64,000 nucleotides of DNA from assembly GCA_937872615.1 (NCBI GenBank), contig CALMTT010000400.1:1-64000 (forward strand). Reading direction: 5' to 3'. Position numbers and translations under genes: made by a program. Under the pieces are notes generated by a model, which saw only the letters and a list, made by a program, of their open reading frames with translations, was not told where the DNA came from and ran no database searches. Origin of the DNA: an uncultured Verrucomicrobiaceae bacterium. Its GTDB lineage: Bacteria > Verrucomicrobiota > Verrucomicrobiia > Verrucomicrobiales > Verrucomicrobiaceae. Shown one piece after another: positions 44,006 through 52,340 of the stretch (position 1 is its first letter; every line of letters starts with the position of its first letter).

Positions 44006-44194
44006 CTATTCACCCTCCGAGCGTTCACTGCGAAGACTCACCTGGTCGCCCAACGGACCTTCCGCTTCTGACGCCACTGTCGTCGGCTCGGGAGTCCGGA
44101 ACGTGGAGACGAATTGAAACAAGTCCGGTCGCCGGTCCGGTCGTGGAGTGACCGTGCCGGCACTGCGGGAGTTGCGCAGACTGTCGAGATCAAG
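44006..44194 (-). pseudogene. Duplicated 3' end of the carbon-nitrogen hydrolase gene
   Basis: 44015-44194 copies 47977-48156 with 2 mismatches in 180 bp. In the same frame it reads on through codons for EGE to a TAG stop at 44008-44006. This is probably the original end of the hydrolase gene, left behind when the 3.96-kb segment was inserted. It has no start codon and is only about 60 codons long. Confidence 0.75.
44015..44194 (-). repeat. 180-bp direct repeat, copy A
   Basis: 178 of 180 bases match 47977-48156 in the same orientation, 3962 bp apart. The two copies flank the NHL and WD40 genes. The left boundary is sharp at 44015 and the right at 44194. Confidence 0.85.
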
Positions 44195-44230
44195 TCTCAG
44201 CGCTGCCAGGGCAGGGCTTACGTGAGTCCT

Positions 44231-46687
44231 TCAATTCCCGCGGAACTCCAGCCTCCGAATCGACACTTTCCCGTCGATGGTCCTGGCCTGAAGCTCCAGG
44301 ATGTAGAGACCCGGTACATCGGGAGTAAAGTCGGTGCGAGGCATATCTGGGCCCTCAACGCGCGCCGTAGAATTCGCCGGTCTTCGCACAACGCGCCAGA
44401 GCACATGGCTCGCCGAGCGAGGCGCGACATCCAGGCGCCGGGCGACTGCGATTGGTCCTTCTTGCTGATCGATCGTCGGGTGGTCAGGGCATGCAGAGGC
44501 CGTAGTCCTCACGGAGTGATTCTCGGCATCGGCTACGTAGATCCTGCCATCAGGCCCAACAGCGACGTCGCTCGGCGAAAAGAAACGGGCAACAGATAGA
44601 CCTCCGTTGCTGCTTCCCGGTTCATGGGACTTCCCGCCCCAGGTGCTCGTGAGCCCATCGGATCCCACGAGCAGGACGGTGTGGTTCATGGCGTCGGCGA
44701 CATACATCATGCCGCCTGCATTCATCCCCAAACCTCGCGGAGAGCCAAAGCGGGCGCCCTGACCTTGTCCATCCCGAGCACCAAGGTCGCCTGGTTGACC
44801 AGCCAGAAGTCTCACCTGGCCGCCGGGATCGATGCACCAGAGCGAATGCGTTCCTCGGTCTGCGGCGTACACCTTCCCCGCTGAATCCACTGCCACGTCC
44901 GTGGGCTCAGGTTGCCCCACACCGGGGCGGGATTTCAGCAGGGAACCGAGAGGGGCTCGCAGGATGGCCAACGTGGAGACCTCTCCCGCAGCACTGATTC
45001 GTCTTATACAAGCATTCCCGGTATCGGCTACAAAGAGGTCGCCGGCTGCGTTGAACGCCAACCCGGCAGGTCCCCGAAAGAGCGCCGAGCTCCTCCTCCG
45101 ATTTCGCAACCCGCTGTTGCCGGCCCATCCTGCCCAGGTTTCGACCCGACCGTCCGCATCCACGCGACGGATCACGTGATTCCCTGTATCTCCGACATAG
45201 ATAAACCCATCTGAGCCAACACAGACGCCTTGAGGAGCCCGAAACCGGGCTTTGGATCCGATTCCGTTTGCCTTACCTGGGTGGCCGGGCGATCCCGCAA
45301 GGGTGCGAACGAAACCCGAGGGATCGATCAGACGGAGGACATGAGTTCCTCGATCGACGACGTATACGTTGCTCTGGCGGTCCACTGCCAGGCTGGAGGG
45401 AGTGTAGAATCGCGCATTGGCCGGTTCACCGTCCGCGTGTCCGTATGCCCCGCTCTGGCCAGCGCTGACGGCGAGCTGACCATCCGGGTACAACCGGCAG
45501 ACACGGTGGTTCGAGGTGTCTGAAACCCACAGCGTTCCCCCAAGTCCGAGGGCAATCCGTTGTGGCTGGAGCAGCGTCAGTTGCCGGGATGTGGTTCGAG
45601 CCGATGCGGAGAGTGACGTCGCCTTCGTCATGGTCGACACGGTCCGATCAGCGCCGATACGCCGCACCGCACCGTTCAGGCTGTCAACGACATAAACTGT
45701 CCCGTCATGTCCTGCGACGAGATCCGTCGGCATGAAGAAGCGTGCTCTGTTTCCAGGTCCGTCCACCTGTCCTGGCGCGCCTACTCTTCCCGCCAGGGTG
45801 CTCACCAGTCCCTCCGGGCTGATCTTGCGCACAACATGATTGCCTGTGTCTGCGACGTAGATCGTTCCGCTGGGAGTGACGGTGATGCCCGTCGGATCGC
45901 GAAACAACGATTCGCCTGCCACGCCATCTTTGCAGCCAACTTTGCCTGGTATGCCAGCAAGCGTGTCTACGAGCCCCGCCAAAGTGATCCGCCGAACCGT
46001 GGCGTTGCCACGGTCGGCGACGTACACGAAGCCTTGGCTGTCGATCGCAACTCCCGCAGGTTCCCTGAACCGCGCTTCGCCCACCGGACCGTCCTTATCC
46101 CCCGCCTCACCGGCAAGACCCGAGAGAGTCACCGCAGTCCCGTCGGGAGCTATTTTGCGAATTGTATGGTTTCCCGTGTCTGCGATGATCACGTAGCCCT
46201 GCTCGTCCGTGGCCACACCACGGGGAGCACGGAAGCGAGCGCGGTCTCCGCAACCATCCGATGAACCCGGGGCTCCCGCTAGACCCGCCAAGGTGGAAAC
46301 CTCGCCCCTAGCGCTGATCTTGCGGATTGTGCAGTTAGCGCGATCAGCCACGTACATAGCCCCGTTGCTATCGAATGCGATCCCGTCAGGGAAGGAGAAC
46401 CGGCAGTCTCGGGAGTTCCCGTCCACAGAGTCTGGCCCGCACTCGGCAGGACCCGCCAGCGTGATGATTACCTGCTCCTCTAACTCCGACGAGGCAGCGT
46501 GTCCCAGGACAAACACGAGAAGTAACGCCACAGTGACCGCTCCCCTTATGAAAGAGGCCGGTGTGGCGACATAACTCGTGATCCCAAGTGCAGCGTGTGT
46601 CCTCGTGACTTGGCTGTAACCTGAGCTTGGTCGTGGATGTGGAGCGAGCATTTGCCTCATAGATAGGACCGAAACATCGTTTGTCAC
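44231..46687 (-). CDS. Secreted NHL-repeat beta-propeller protein
   Basis: An 818-aa protein. After an N-terminal hydrophobic segment (about 50-65, GAVTVALLLVFVLGHAA) come about a dozen NHL repeats of the type GVAxDxxGxVYVADxGNHxIRKI...TLAG...DG...ARFxxP. They should form one or two six-bladed propellers outside the cytoplasm. The C-terminal ~80 residues form a beta-rich domain. No enzyme motif. NHL propellers bind proteins, RNA or ligands; the target is unknown. It lies in the inserted 3.96-kb segment with the WD40 gene. Confidence 0.85.
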   Translation of the reverse strand: MTNDVSVLSMRQMLAPHPRPSSGYSQVTRTHAALGITSYVATPASFIRGAVTVALLLVFVLGHAASSELEEQVIITLAGPAECGPDSVDGNSRDCRFSFPDGIAFDSNGAMYVADRANCTIRKISARGEVSTLAGLAGAPGSSDGCGDRARFRAPRGVATDEQGYVIIADTGNHTIRKIAPDGTAVTLSGLAGEAGDKDGPVGEARFREPAGVAIDSQGFVYVADRGNATVRRITLAGLVDTLAGIPGKVGCKDGVAGESLFRDPTGITVTPSGTIYVADTGNHVVRKISPEGLVSTLAGRVGAPGQVDGPGNRARFFMPTDLVAGHDGTVYVVDSLNGAVRRIGADRTVSTMTKATSLSASARTTSRQLTLLQPQRIALGLGGTLWVSDTSNHRVCRLYPDGQLAVSAGQSGAYGHADGEPANARFYTPSSLAVDRQSNVYVVDRGTHVLRLIDPSGFVRTLAGSPGHPGKANGIGSKARFRAPQGVCVGSDGFIYVGDTGNHVIRRVDADGRVETWAGWAGNSGLRNRRRSSALFRGPAGLAFNAAGDLFVADTGNACIRRISAAGEVSTLAILRAPLGSLLKSRPGVGQPEPTDVAVDSAGKVYAADRGTHSLWCIDPGGQVRLLAGQPGDLGARDGQGQGARFGSPRGLGMNAGGMMYVADAMNHTVLLVGSDGLTSTWGGKSHEPGSSNGGLSVARFFSPSDVAVGPDGRIYVADAENHSVRTTASACPDHPTIDQQEGPIAVARRLDVAPRSASHVLWRVVRRPANSTARVEGPDMPRTDFTPDVPGLYILELQARTIDGKVSIRRLEFRGN

Positions 46688-46764
46688 GCCATCATTCTAC
46701 CCTACGCTCCGCCGGTCAGATCCTCGCAAGCGGCTTTCCTGATGACATTTGATCTCTCCACTCG

Positions 46765-47811
46765 TTACTCGCCAAACGACCGGACCAAGCTCAAATCCGG
46801 TATCCGTCGGAGCTGCACTGTGCAGTCGCTGCTCGCGGAGGCAAGGGTGCTTCCGTCGGGGGCGAACGCAACGGAGTTTACCAAGTCCCGGTGTGCCTTG
46901 AAACTTGAGAGGAGTCGCAGGCTCGGCGCTGACCACAGCTTGATCGCATCATCCCATCCTCCAGAGGCCAAGGTTCCGCCATCCGGGGAGAAGGCCAAGC
47001 CATAAACCAGCCGCGACTGCGCCCGAACAGACCGGACAATGGACAACCGCGGCGGAGACCAGATGCGGATGAGATCGTCAAAGCCTGCCGTCGCAATGTA
47101 ATCCCCCGTTGGAGAAACGCGCGCGCAGGAAACCGCCTTAGAGTGCCCTTTCACGCTCGCTTGCAGGCTGTCATTTTCGGTGCTCCAGAGCCTCACCGTA
47201 CCTCCGTAATCACCTGAGCACAGATATCTCCCGTCCTTGGAATAGGCAAGGGTTGTGACGTCGCGCGCGTGGGCGGTCCAGGACTTGCGGACACTGCCGT
47301 CCTTGATCTGCCATAGCACGATTCGGTTCGCCGAGGTGCCGGCCGCCAACGTCTCCCCGTCTGGACTAAAGGCCACGCTTGTCACGCTTCCCATGCGGTT
47401 TGTTAGAGTCCGGCTCAGCGTGCCGGTACGGCTGTTCCACAGCCTGATCGTCTTCTCGCCAGCAGACGCCAAGAGATTCGTCGTCGGCGCGTGTGCGGCG
47501 GCGACCATTGCTTGCTTGTCCCCGGAAAGCGTGTAGAGCAATCTGCCGTCCGCCACTCGCCATAGCTTGGTTGTCCCTTCCTGTCCCGCAGATACCAACT
47601 CCGCTCCATCCGGCGAGAATTCTACAGCCATGACGGGACGGCGGTGGGCGGGATTCGTAGAGACTGTGCCAGCCGTAGCCCACAGCGCGCTCACCACCGT
47701 GAACGTGAGGACAAGCGCCGGAATCTCAGAGCCAGGCCTGATCCATTCCCTTGAACCTCCGCCGGAAAACCACTGGTCCGAGGAGCCACCTACTGATAAC
47801 GCGTGTGCCAT
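46765..47811 (-). CDS. WD40-repeat beta-propeller protein
   Basis: A 348-aa protein with seven WD40 blades (about residues 55-345), such as VAFSPDGETLAAGTSANRIV and LAFSPDGGTLASGGWDDAIK. A hydrophobic segment near 30-50 suggests export or membrane anchoring. It precedes the NHL gene in the inserted segment, so the pair may be a matched surface module. No partner domain is fused. Confidence 0.87.
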   Translation of the reverse strand: MAHALSVGGSSDQWFSGGGSREWIRPGSEIPALVLTFTVVSALWATAGTVSTNPAHRRPVMAVEFSPDGAELVSAGQEGTTKLWRVADGRLLYTLSGDKQAMVAAAHAPTTNLLASAGEKTIRLWNSRTGTLSRTLTNRMGSVTSVAFSPDGETLAAGTSANRIVLWQIKDGSVRKSWTAHARDVTTLAYSKDGRYLCSGDYGGTVRLWSTENDSLQASVKGHSKAVSCARVSPTGDYIATAGFDDLIRIWSPPRLSIVRSVRAQSRLVYGLAFSPDGGTLASGGWDDAIKLWSAPSLRLLSSFKAHRDLVNSVAFAPDGSTLASASSDCTVQLRRIPDLSLVRSFGE

Positions 47812-47922
47812 TGGTTGGTCCTTCGTATTGAGTGCCTCGCCACTGCACGGCCCTGATCACGAAGCGGGCGTGATTAAACCTGATAGAATGTGTGCCCTTT
47901 AGACACCCGTGGTTTGCTGCTG

Positions 47923-49263
47923 TCAACGTTTCTCCGCCCTCGAAGCGATTCGACCATCCTGGGCAGCCTCCCGACTCTCCGAGCGTTCACTGCGAAGACT
48001 CACCTGGTCGCCCAACGGACCTTCCGCTTCTGACGCCACTGTCGTCGGCTCGGGAGTCCGGAACGTGGAGACGAATTGAAACAAGTCCGGTCGCCGGTCC
48101 AGTCGTGGAGTGACCGTGCCGGCACTGCGGGAGTTGTGCAGACTGTCGAGATCAAGATCACAGATGAGCACCGTTTCCTCGTTCGAGTCGGCTTCGGCGG
48201 CGATGCCATCGCGGGCGAAGGCAAAGTCCGACGGCGTGAACACGGCGGCTTGTCCATATTGCACGTCCATGTTCGCCACGTCGGGCAGATTGCCCACGTT
48301 GCCGGCGAGCGCGACGTAGATTTGGTTTTCGATTGCCCGCGCTTGTGCGCAATAGCGCACGCGCTGATAGCCCTGGCGATTGTCCGTGCAGAACGGCACG
48401 AAGAGAATTTCCGCGCCGTCGTCGGCGAGTTGCCGGACGGCTTCGGGAAATTCGACATCGTAACAAATCAGCACGCCGATCTTCGCCTTGGGGGTCTCGA
48501 TGACACCGAGCTGTTGTCCGCCGCTGATGCCCCACCACTTCCGCTCGTTTGGTGTCACGTGAAGTTTCGGCTGTTCGACGATGCGGCCATCCGGCAGACA
48601 GACGTGCGCGATGTTCAGCAGTTTCTTGCCGACGAAGACCGGATGGCTGCCCGCAATGATCGTCAGGCCGTATTTGGAGGCCAGTTCACTCATCAGCTTC
48701 TTGAAGCGCGGCGTGTAGTCGGCCAGCTTCTTCATGCCCTCCTGCGGTGAGACGGCATCGAGCCGCGAAAGCAGTTGCACGCTGAACAACTCCGGCAGCA
48801 GCACCAAATCCGACTGGTAATCTGCCGCCACGTCCACGAAACAGGAAACCTGCCGCGCGAACTCGGCGAAGGCGCTGACCTTGCGCATCTGATACTGCAC
48901 GCACGCCACGCGCACTTTTCGCGCCCCGGTGGGACGCGGCTTGTAATCCGGGTTCAACCACTCGATGAGGCTGGCGTGATTGTGACTCTTGGGGTCGCGG
49001 AGATAATTCGCCATCACACCGCGCAGGTGAAACCCCTCGCGCAACTGGAAGCTCAGGACCAGATCGCGGAATTCACCCGCCGCGACGCGCTGCGCGTATT
49101 CGTGCGGGAACACGCGCAGATGGCTCAACAGATGGGTTTCGCCCCAGACGACGTTCTCGCCCGCGAGCACGGGATACGCAGCGCGATTCAATTCCATCAG
49201 CGCCGGAATATCTTTGCGCGTCGCTTCGCGCACCCGAACAGTAATTTGCTTCTTCTCAGCCAT
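47923..49263 (-). CDS. Carbon-nitrogen hydrolase with reduced GNAT-like N-terminus
   Basis: A 446-aa nitrilase-superfamily protein. Catalytic triad: E in LLPELFS, K in QPKLHVTPNE and C in VLICYDVEFPE. It resembles proteins that fuse a GNAT acetyltransferase domain to a C-N hydrolase, but only ~130 residues precede the hydrolase. The acetyl-CoA loop (RxxGxG) is missing, so the GNAT part is probably inactive. The final 17 codons (47926-47976) come from inserted DNA; the original C-terminal end is the copy at 44006-44194. Element E2 drives it. Confidence 0.85.
   Translation of the reverse strand: MAEKKQITVRVREATRKDIPALMELNRAAYPVLAGENVVWGETHLLSHLRVFPHEYAQRVAAGEFRDLVLSFQLREGFHLRGVMANYLRDPKSHNHASLIEWLNPDYKPRPTGARKVRVACVQYQMRKVSAFAEFARQVSCFVDVAADYQSDLVLLPELFSVQLLSRLDAVSPQEGMKKLADYTPRFKKLMSELASKYGLTIIAGSHPVFVGKKLLNIAHVCLPDGRIVEQPKLHVTPNERKWWGISGGQQLGVIETPKAKIGVLICYDVEFPEAVRQLADDGAEILFVPFCTDNRQGYQRVRYCAQARAIENQIYVALAGNVGNLPDVANMDVQYGQAAVFTPSDFAFARDGIAAEADSNEETVLICDLDLDSLHNSRSAGTVTPRLDRRPDLFQFVSTFRTPEPTTVASEAEGPLGDQVSLRSERSESREAAQDGRIASRAEKR
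47977..48156 (-). repeat. 180-bp direct repeat, copy B
   Basis: This lies within the 3' part of the carbon-nitrogen hydrolase gene and matches copy A at 44015-44194 (2 mismatches). Beyond its 47977 edge the reading frame continues for 17 codons that are not in copy A. Confidence 0.85.
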
Positions 49264-49352
49264 AGTTCCTTTCCACCCGGCGTCGCCTTTGCGCGCCGGG
49301 ATGATGGTTCAAATTGACGCTTCCATTCTGACAAGAAGCGTCATGGGGAACT

Positions 49353-49392
49353 ATTGGCCGAAACCCGTTGGGCGACTCAGTGAAAGGACTAG
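49353..49392 (-). promoter_or_regulatory. Stress-promoter element E2
   Basis: Minus-strand box CTAGTCCTTTCACTGA (49392-49377; one mismatch), 19-nt spacer with central GGG, then CCAAT (49357-49353). It lies 90 nt before the carbon-nitrogen hydrolase start. Confidence 0.7.
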
Positions 49393-49408
49393 CCTAGCAA
49401 CGGACGAT

Positions 49409-49951
49409 TCAGGTTGGTATGCGAGGCAGGATGCTCTTCAGCGCGATTCTCGTCATGTTACGCGCATCGTCCAGCGCACGATGAGATCGTCCTTCTGGCG
49501 ACAATTCGCACAAGGCCATCGCGCGTTTCGGTCCGCACGGATGGATACCGTTGAGCCGCGCGAATTCGCGCTTGAGGTTAAGGTGATTCAAGAAACCTTC
49601 CGGCAAAGAGAAGCCGTGGCGGGCGCAGTCGGTCTTGAACTGACAGAGATCAAACACACTCCAGGAACACAGCCGATAAGGTTCTGGTCCGATCCATTTC
49701 AGGAAGCTCGGAAAGACCTCGGCGAAATCTTCAGCCTCATCAATCTCGTGTTGCTGAATGCCGGTCAGCCCCATGCAAAATGCACTGAGAGTGGGGCGTT
49801 TGATCGGTCGAACCAGCGAGGAGAATTCCTTCTGAATCGGGCCGCGCTTGGACGCCAGCAGCACCGCACCAATTTCAATGATCTCCATCCGCTCCGGAAT
49901 TGGCCGCCCCATCCAACACGTCGCCTCCAAGTCCACGATCACATAGCGCAT
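49409..49951 (-). CDS. DnaQ-like DEDDh 3'-5' exonuclease
   Basis: A 180-aa exonuclease of the DEDDh group. ExoI motif YVIVDLEATCW near residue 4, second acidic motif in FCMGLTGIQQHEID, and the final HRALDDARN with the catalytic histidine. It resembles eukaryotic-type 3'-5' exonucleases (ERI1/KapD-like), acting on RNA or DNA ends. It is the last gene of the histidine-kinase operon (18-nt gap). Confidence 0.87.
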   Translation of the reverse strand: MRYVIVDLEATCWMGRPIPERMEIIEIGAVLLASKRGPIQKEFSSLVRPIKRPTLSAFCMGLTGIQQHEIDEAEDFAEVFPSFLKWIGPEPYRLCSWSVFDLCQFKTDCARHGFSLPEGFLNHLNLKREFARLNGIHPCGPKRAMALCELSPEGRSHRALDDARNMTRIALKSILPRIPT

Positions 49952-49969
49952 GGCAGTCGCGGAATCGGT

Positions 49970-50653
49970 TTATCGCACGGCTTCCACCCACAGCACTGCG
50001 TGGCGCGTGAGTTCCGGGCCGGTCTTGAGCTTGAGCTTGCGCTTGATGCTCGCGCGGTGGGCTTCGACGGTCTTGGCGCTCATGCCAAGGCGACTGGAAA
50101 TCTCCTTCGTCTCCTTCGCCTGTCCGATGAGGTTGAACACTTCGAGTTCGCGGTCGGTGAGCAATTCCACGGGCGAGAGAGTCTTTGGCCGTTCGGTTTT
50201 GCCGGTAAAACTGCCGAGTAGGCGGGTGGAGACTTCCGCGCTGAGATAAATCTGTCCGCTCAGGACATGGCGGATGGCTTTGAGGAGTTGGCCGCCGCTC
50301 TGTTGCTTTGAGATGTAGCCGCGTCCGCCGGCGCGCAGCACGCGCTCGGCGAACAATGACGCATCGTGCATCGAAAGCACCAACACTGGCAGGTCTCGGC
50401 GCAGCGCGCGCAGGTCTCGAATGAGTTCCAATCCGTTGCGTCCCGGTAGCGTGATGTCCGCCAGCACGAGGTCCGGGTTGAGTTTTTCGACCGCTTCAAT
50501 CGCGGCTCGCGCGGTTTCTGCTTCGCCACAGACCACGAGGTCCGCTTCGCGATTGATTTGCGCGACGAGTCCTTCGCGCAACACCGCGTGATCATCCACG
50601 ACGAGAATTCGCTTCCGTGTCGCCGCTGTTTTCGAGGTTTTGGGTTTCGCCAT
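49970..50653 (-). CDS. NarL/FixJ-family response regulator
   Basis: A 227-aa regulator. Receiver domain with D20-D21, phospho-acceptor D66 (ADITLP) and the conserved K in GYISKQQ. The LuxR-type HTH at the C-terminus has LLTDRELEVFNLIGQAKETK and SAKTVEAHRASIKRKL. ATG 50653 is used; a longer frame is antisense-like. It lies 17 nt after the sensor kinase gene. Confidence 0.95.
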   Translation of the reverse strand: MAKPKTSKTAATRKRILVVDDHAVLREGLVAQINREADLVVCGEAETARAAIEAVEKLNPDLVLADITLPGRNGLELIRDLRALRRDLPVLVLSMHDASLFAERVLRAGGRGYISKQQSGGQLLKAIRHVLSGQIYLSAEVSTRLLGSFTGKTERPKTLSPVELLTDRELEVFNLIGQAKETKEISSRLGMSAKTVEAHRASIKRKLKLKTGPELTRHAVLWVEAVR

Positions 50654-50670
50654 AGAGTGCCTGGTTCGGA

Positions 50671-52143
50671 TTACCGCGACCGCTTTCGCGACTTGGCTTC
50701 GCTGGCGGGCGCGGTGCAAATCACTTCTGTGCCGCCGCCACGACGCGGTTGCACCGTCACCGTGCCCTGAATCAATCCGGCGCGGTATTGCATGATGTGC
50801 AGGCCGAGGCCTTGTCGGGTCGGCGAAAGTGTCCCAATGCCCTTGCCATCGTCCGCTACGACGAGCTTGAAGTGGTTGCGCACACGGCCCAATCGGATGG
50901 TGATGTGGTGCGGTTTGCCATGCTTGAGCGCGTTGCTCACTGCTTCCTGCGCGATGCGAAATAAGTGCCCGGCCAAAACAGAATCTTCGACCGGCACTGG
51001 CTTGCGGCATTGCAGCCGGCAACGCACGCGGAACAACTCTGTGGTCTGATGCGCCAGTTCCCGCAATGCCAACACCAAACCCTCCGGCTCGGGGCGGATG
51101 GGCGAAAGGCCACGCGAGATGCGGCGCGTGTGTTCGATGGCTTCTCGCACGAGATTGAAGATGCGTTCTGCATCGCTGGCTTCCCCCGCGCCGCGTTCGG
51201 CCAGTTTCTCGCGCAGCACGTTGCCCAAATAGGCGATGCCGCCAAGCTGCTGCCCGAGGCCGTCGTGCAATTCCTGCGCGAAGCCGCGTCGCTCCCGGTC
51301 GCTTAACTCCAACAATTCGCGTTCAAGCTGCTTGCGTCGTGAAATGTCGCGCACGAACCAGCGCGAATGAACGAAGTTGCCATCCTCCCAGAGCGCGTTG
51401 GCGTCCACCAGCACTGGACGCGTTTGTCCATCGGAGGCACGCAATTCAGTGGGAACATTATGCAGCGTCTGCCGCGAAGCCAGTTGCTTGAGCAGCGTCT
51501 CCGCCGCCATCGCGTCGGCATGAAGTTCTACCAGGGCGTGACCGTTCACGCCGTCTGCCGGGCGGCCCACGATGTCGAGAAACGCCTGATTGGTGCGGAG
51601 TATTGTTCCTTCCTTTGCGATCAGCGCCAGCCCCACCGACGCCTCGTCGAACAGGTCCTGCAACTGGTGTTCCCGGCGAGCGATCAACTCCTTCATCCGG
51701 CGCTCATCGGTCACGTCGCGAGCGATGGTGGAAAAACCAATCAAGTGCCGCCGCGAGTCGCGCACCGGCGACAGCGTGAGCGAGACGTGAATGCGCTGGC
51801 CGTCCTTGCGGAGTCGTTCCGTCTCGTAATGTTCCACCACTTCGCCGCGCCGGATGCGCGCGACGAGTTTGCGAAAATCATCGCGCTTGCCCTGCGGCAG
51901 CAGCACCCGGCTGGAGCGACCGACAATTTCTGCCGCCGTGAAACCAAAGATGCGTTCGGCTGCCGCGTTCCAGGTGGTGACAATCCCATCAAATGTGCGG
52001 CTGAAAATGGCGTCGTTGGAATGCTCGACGATGGCGGCAAGCTGGCTGCGCATCTCCGGCCAGGCAAAACGCGCGGCGCGGGTCGCAACCTTGGAATTGC
52101 GGCGCGTCGGGCCTTTTGTGTTTGCGCGCGAAGCTCGGGTCAT
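50671..52143 (-). CDS. PAS-PAS histidine kinase (NarX-type HisKA_3)
   Basis: A 490-aa soluble kinase: PAS domains at about 32-150 and 155-275, HisKA_3 with the phospho-acceptor H293 (FAQELHDGLGQQLGG), then HATPase_c with EAVSNALKHG and DDGKGIG. There are no membrane segments, so it senses a cytoplasmic signal. The pair with the following NarL regulator is complete. A basic N-terminal tail of about 25 residues precedes the first PAS. Confidence 0.94.
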   Translation of the reverse strand: MTRASRANTKGPTRRNSKVATRAARFAWPEMRSQLAAIVEHSNDAIFSRTFDGIVTTWNAAAERIFGFTAAEIVGRSSRVLLPQGKRDDFRKLVARIRRGEVVEHYETERLRKDGQRIHVSLTLSPVRDSRRHLIGFSTIARDVTDERRMKELIARREHQLQDLFDEASVGLALIAKEGTILRTNQAFLDIVGRPADGVNGHALVELHADAMAAETLLKQLASRQTLHNVPTELRASDGQTRPVLVDANALWEDGNFVHSRWFVRDISRRKQLERELLELSDRERRGFAQELHDGLGQQLGGIAYLGNVLREKLAERGAGEASDAERIFNLVREAIEHTRRISRGLSPIRPEPEGLVLALRELAHQTTELFRVRCRLQCRKPVPVEDSVLAGHLFRIAQEAVSNALKHGKPHHITIRLGRVRNHFKLVVADDGKGIGTLSPTRQGLGLHIMQYRAGLIQGTVTVQPRRGGGTEVICTAPASEAKSRKRSR

Positions 52144-52340
52144 GCAAGCGACACAAGCGCTGAGATTTCGTTTGCGTCGCGCCTTTTAGAGTAGGCGAAG
52201 CGGCAATCGCTGCCAAGCTTCAGAACGGCTTCAGAACAACCGCAAACAATCCGTGCGGCGCTCGCAGCGAATGACTATCCTCGCGACAGTCACCGCGCCC
52301 GCTCGGGATCGCGCACAAACCTCGAAAAGGCGCTTGAGTT

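Noticed and set aside
25916-49392. Reading the repeated 40-bp element as an insertion-sequence end or REP repeat
   Set aside because: All copies share one orientation relative to the gene start and fixed internal spacing, which fits a promoter better; no inverted partner is seen.
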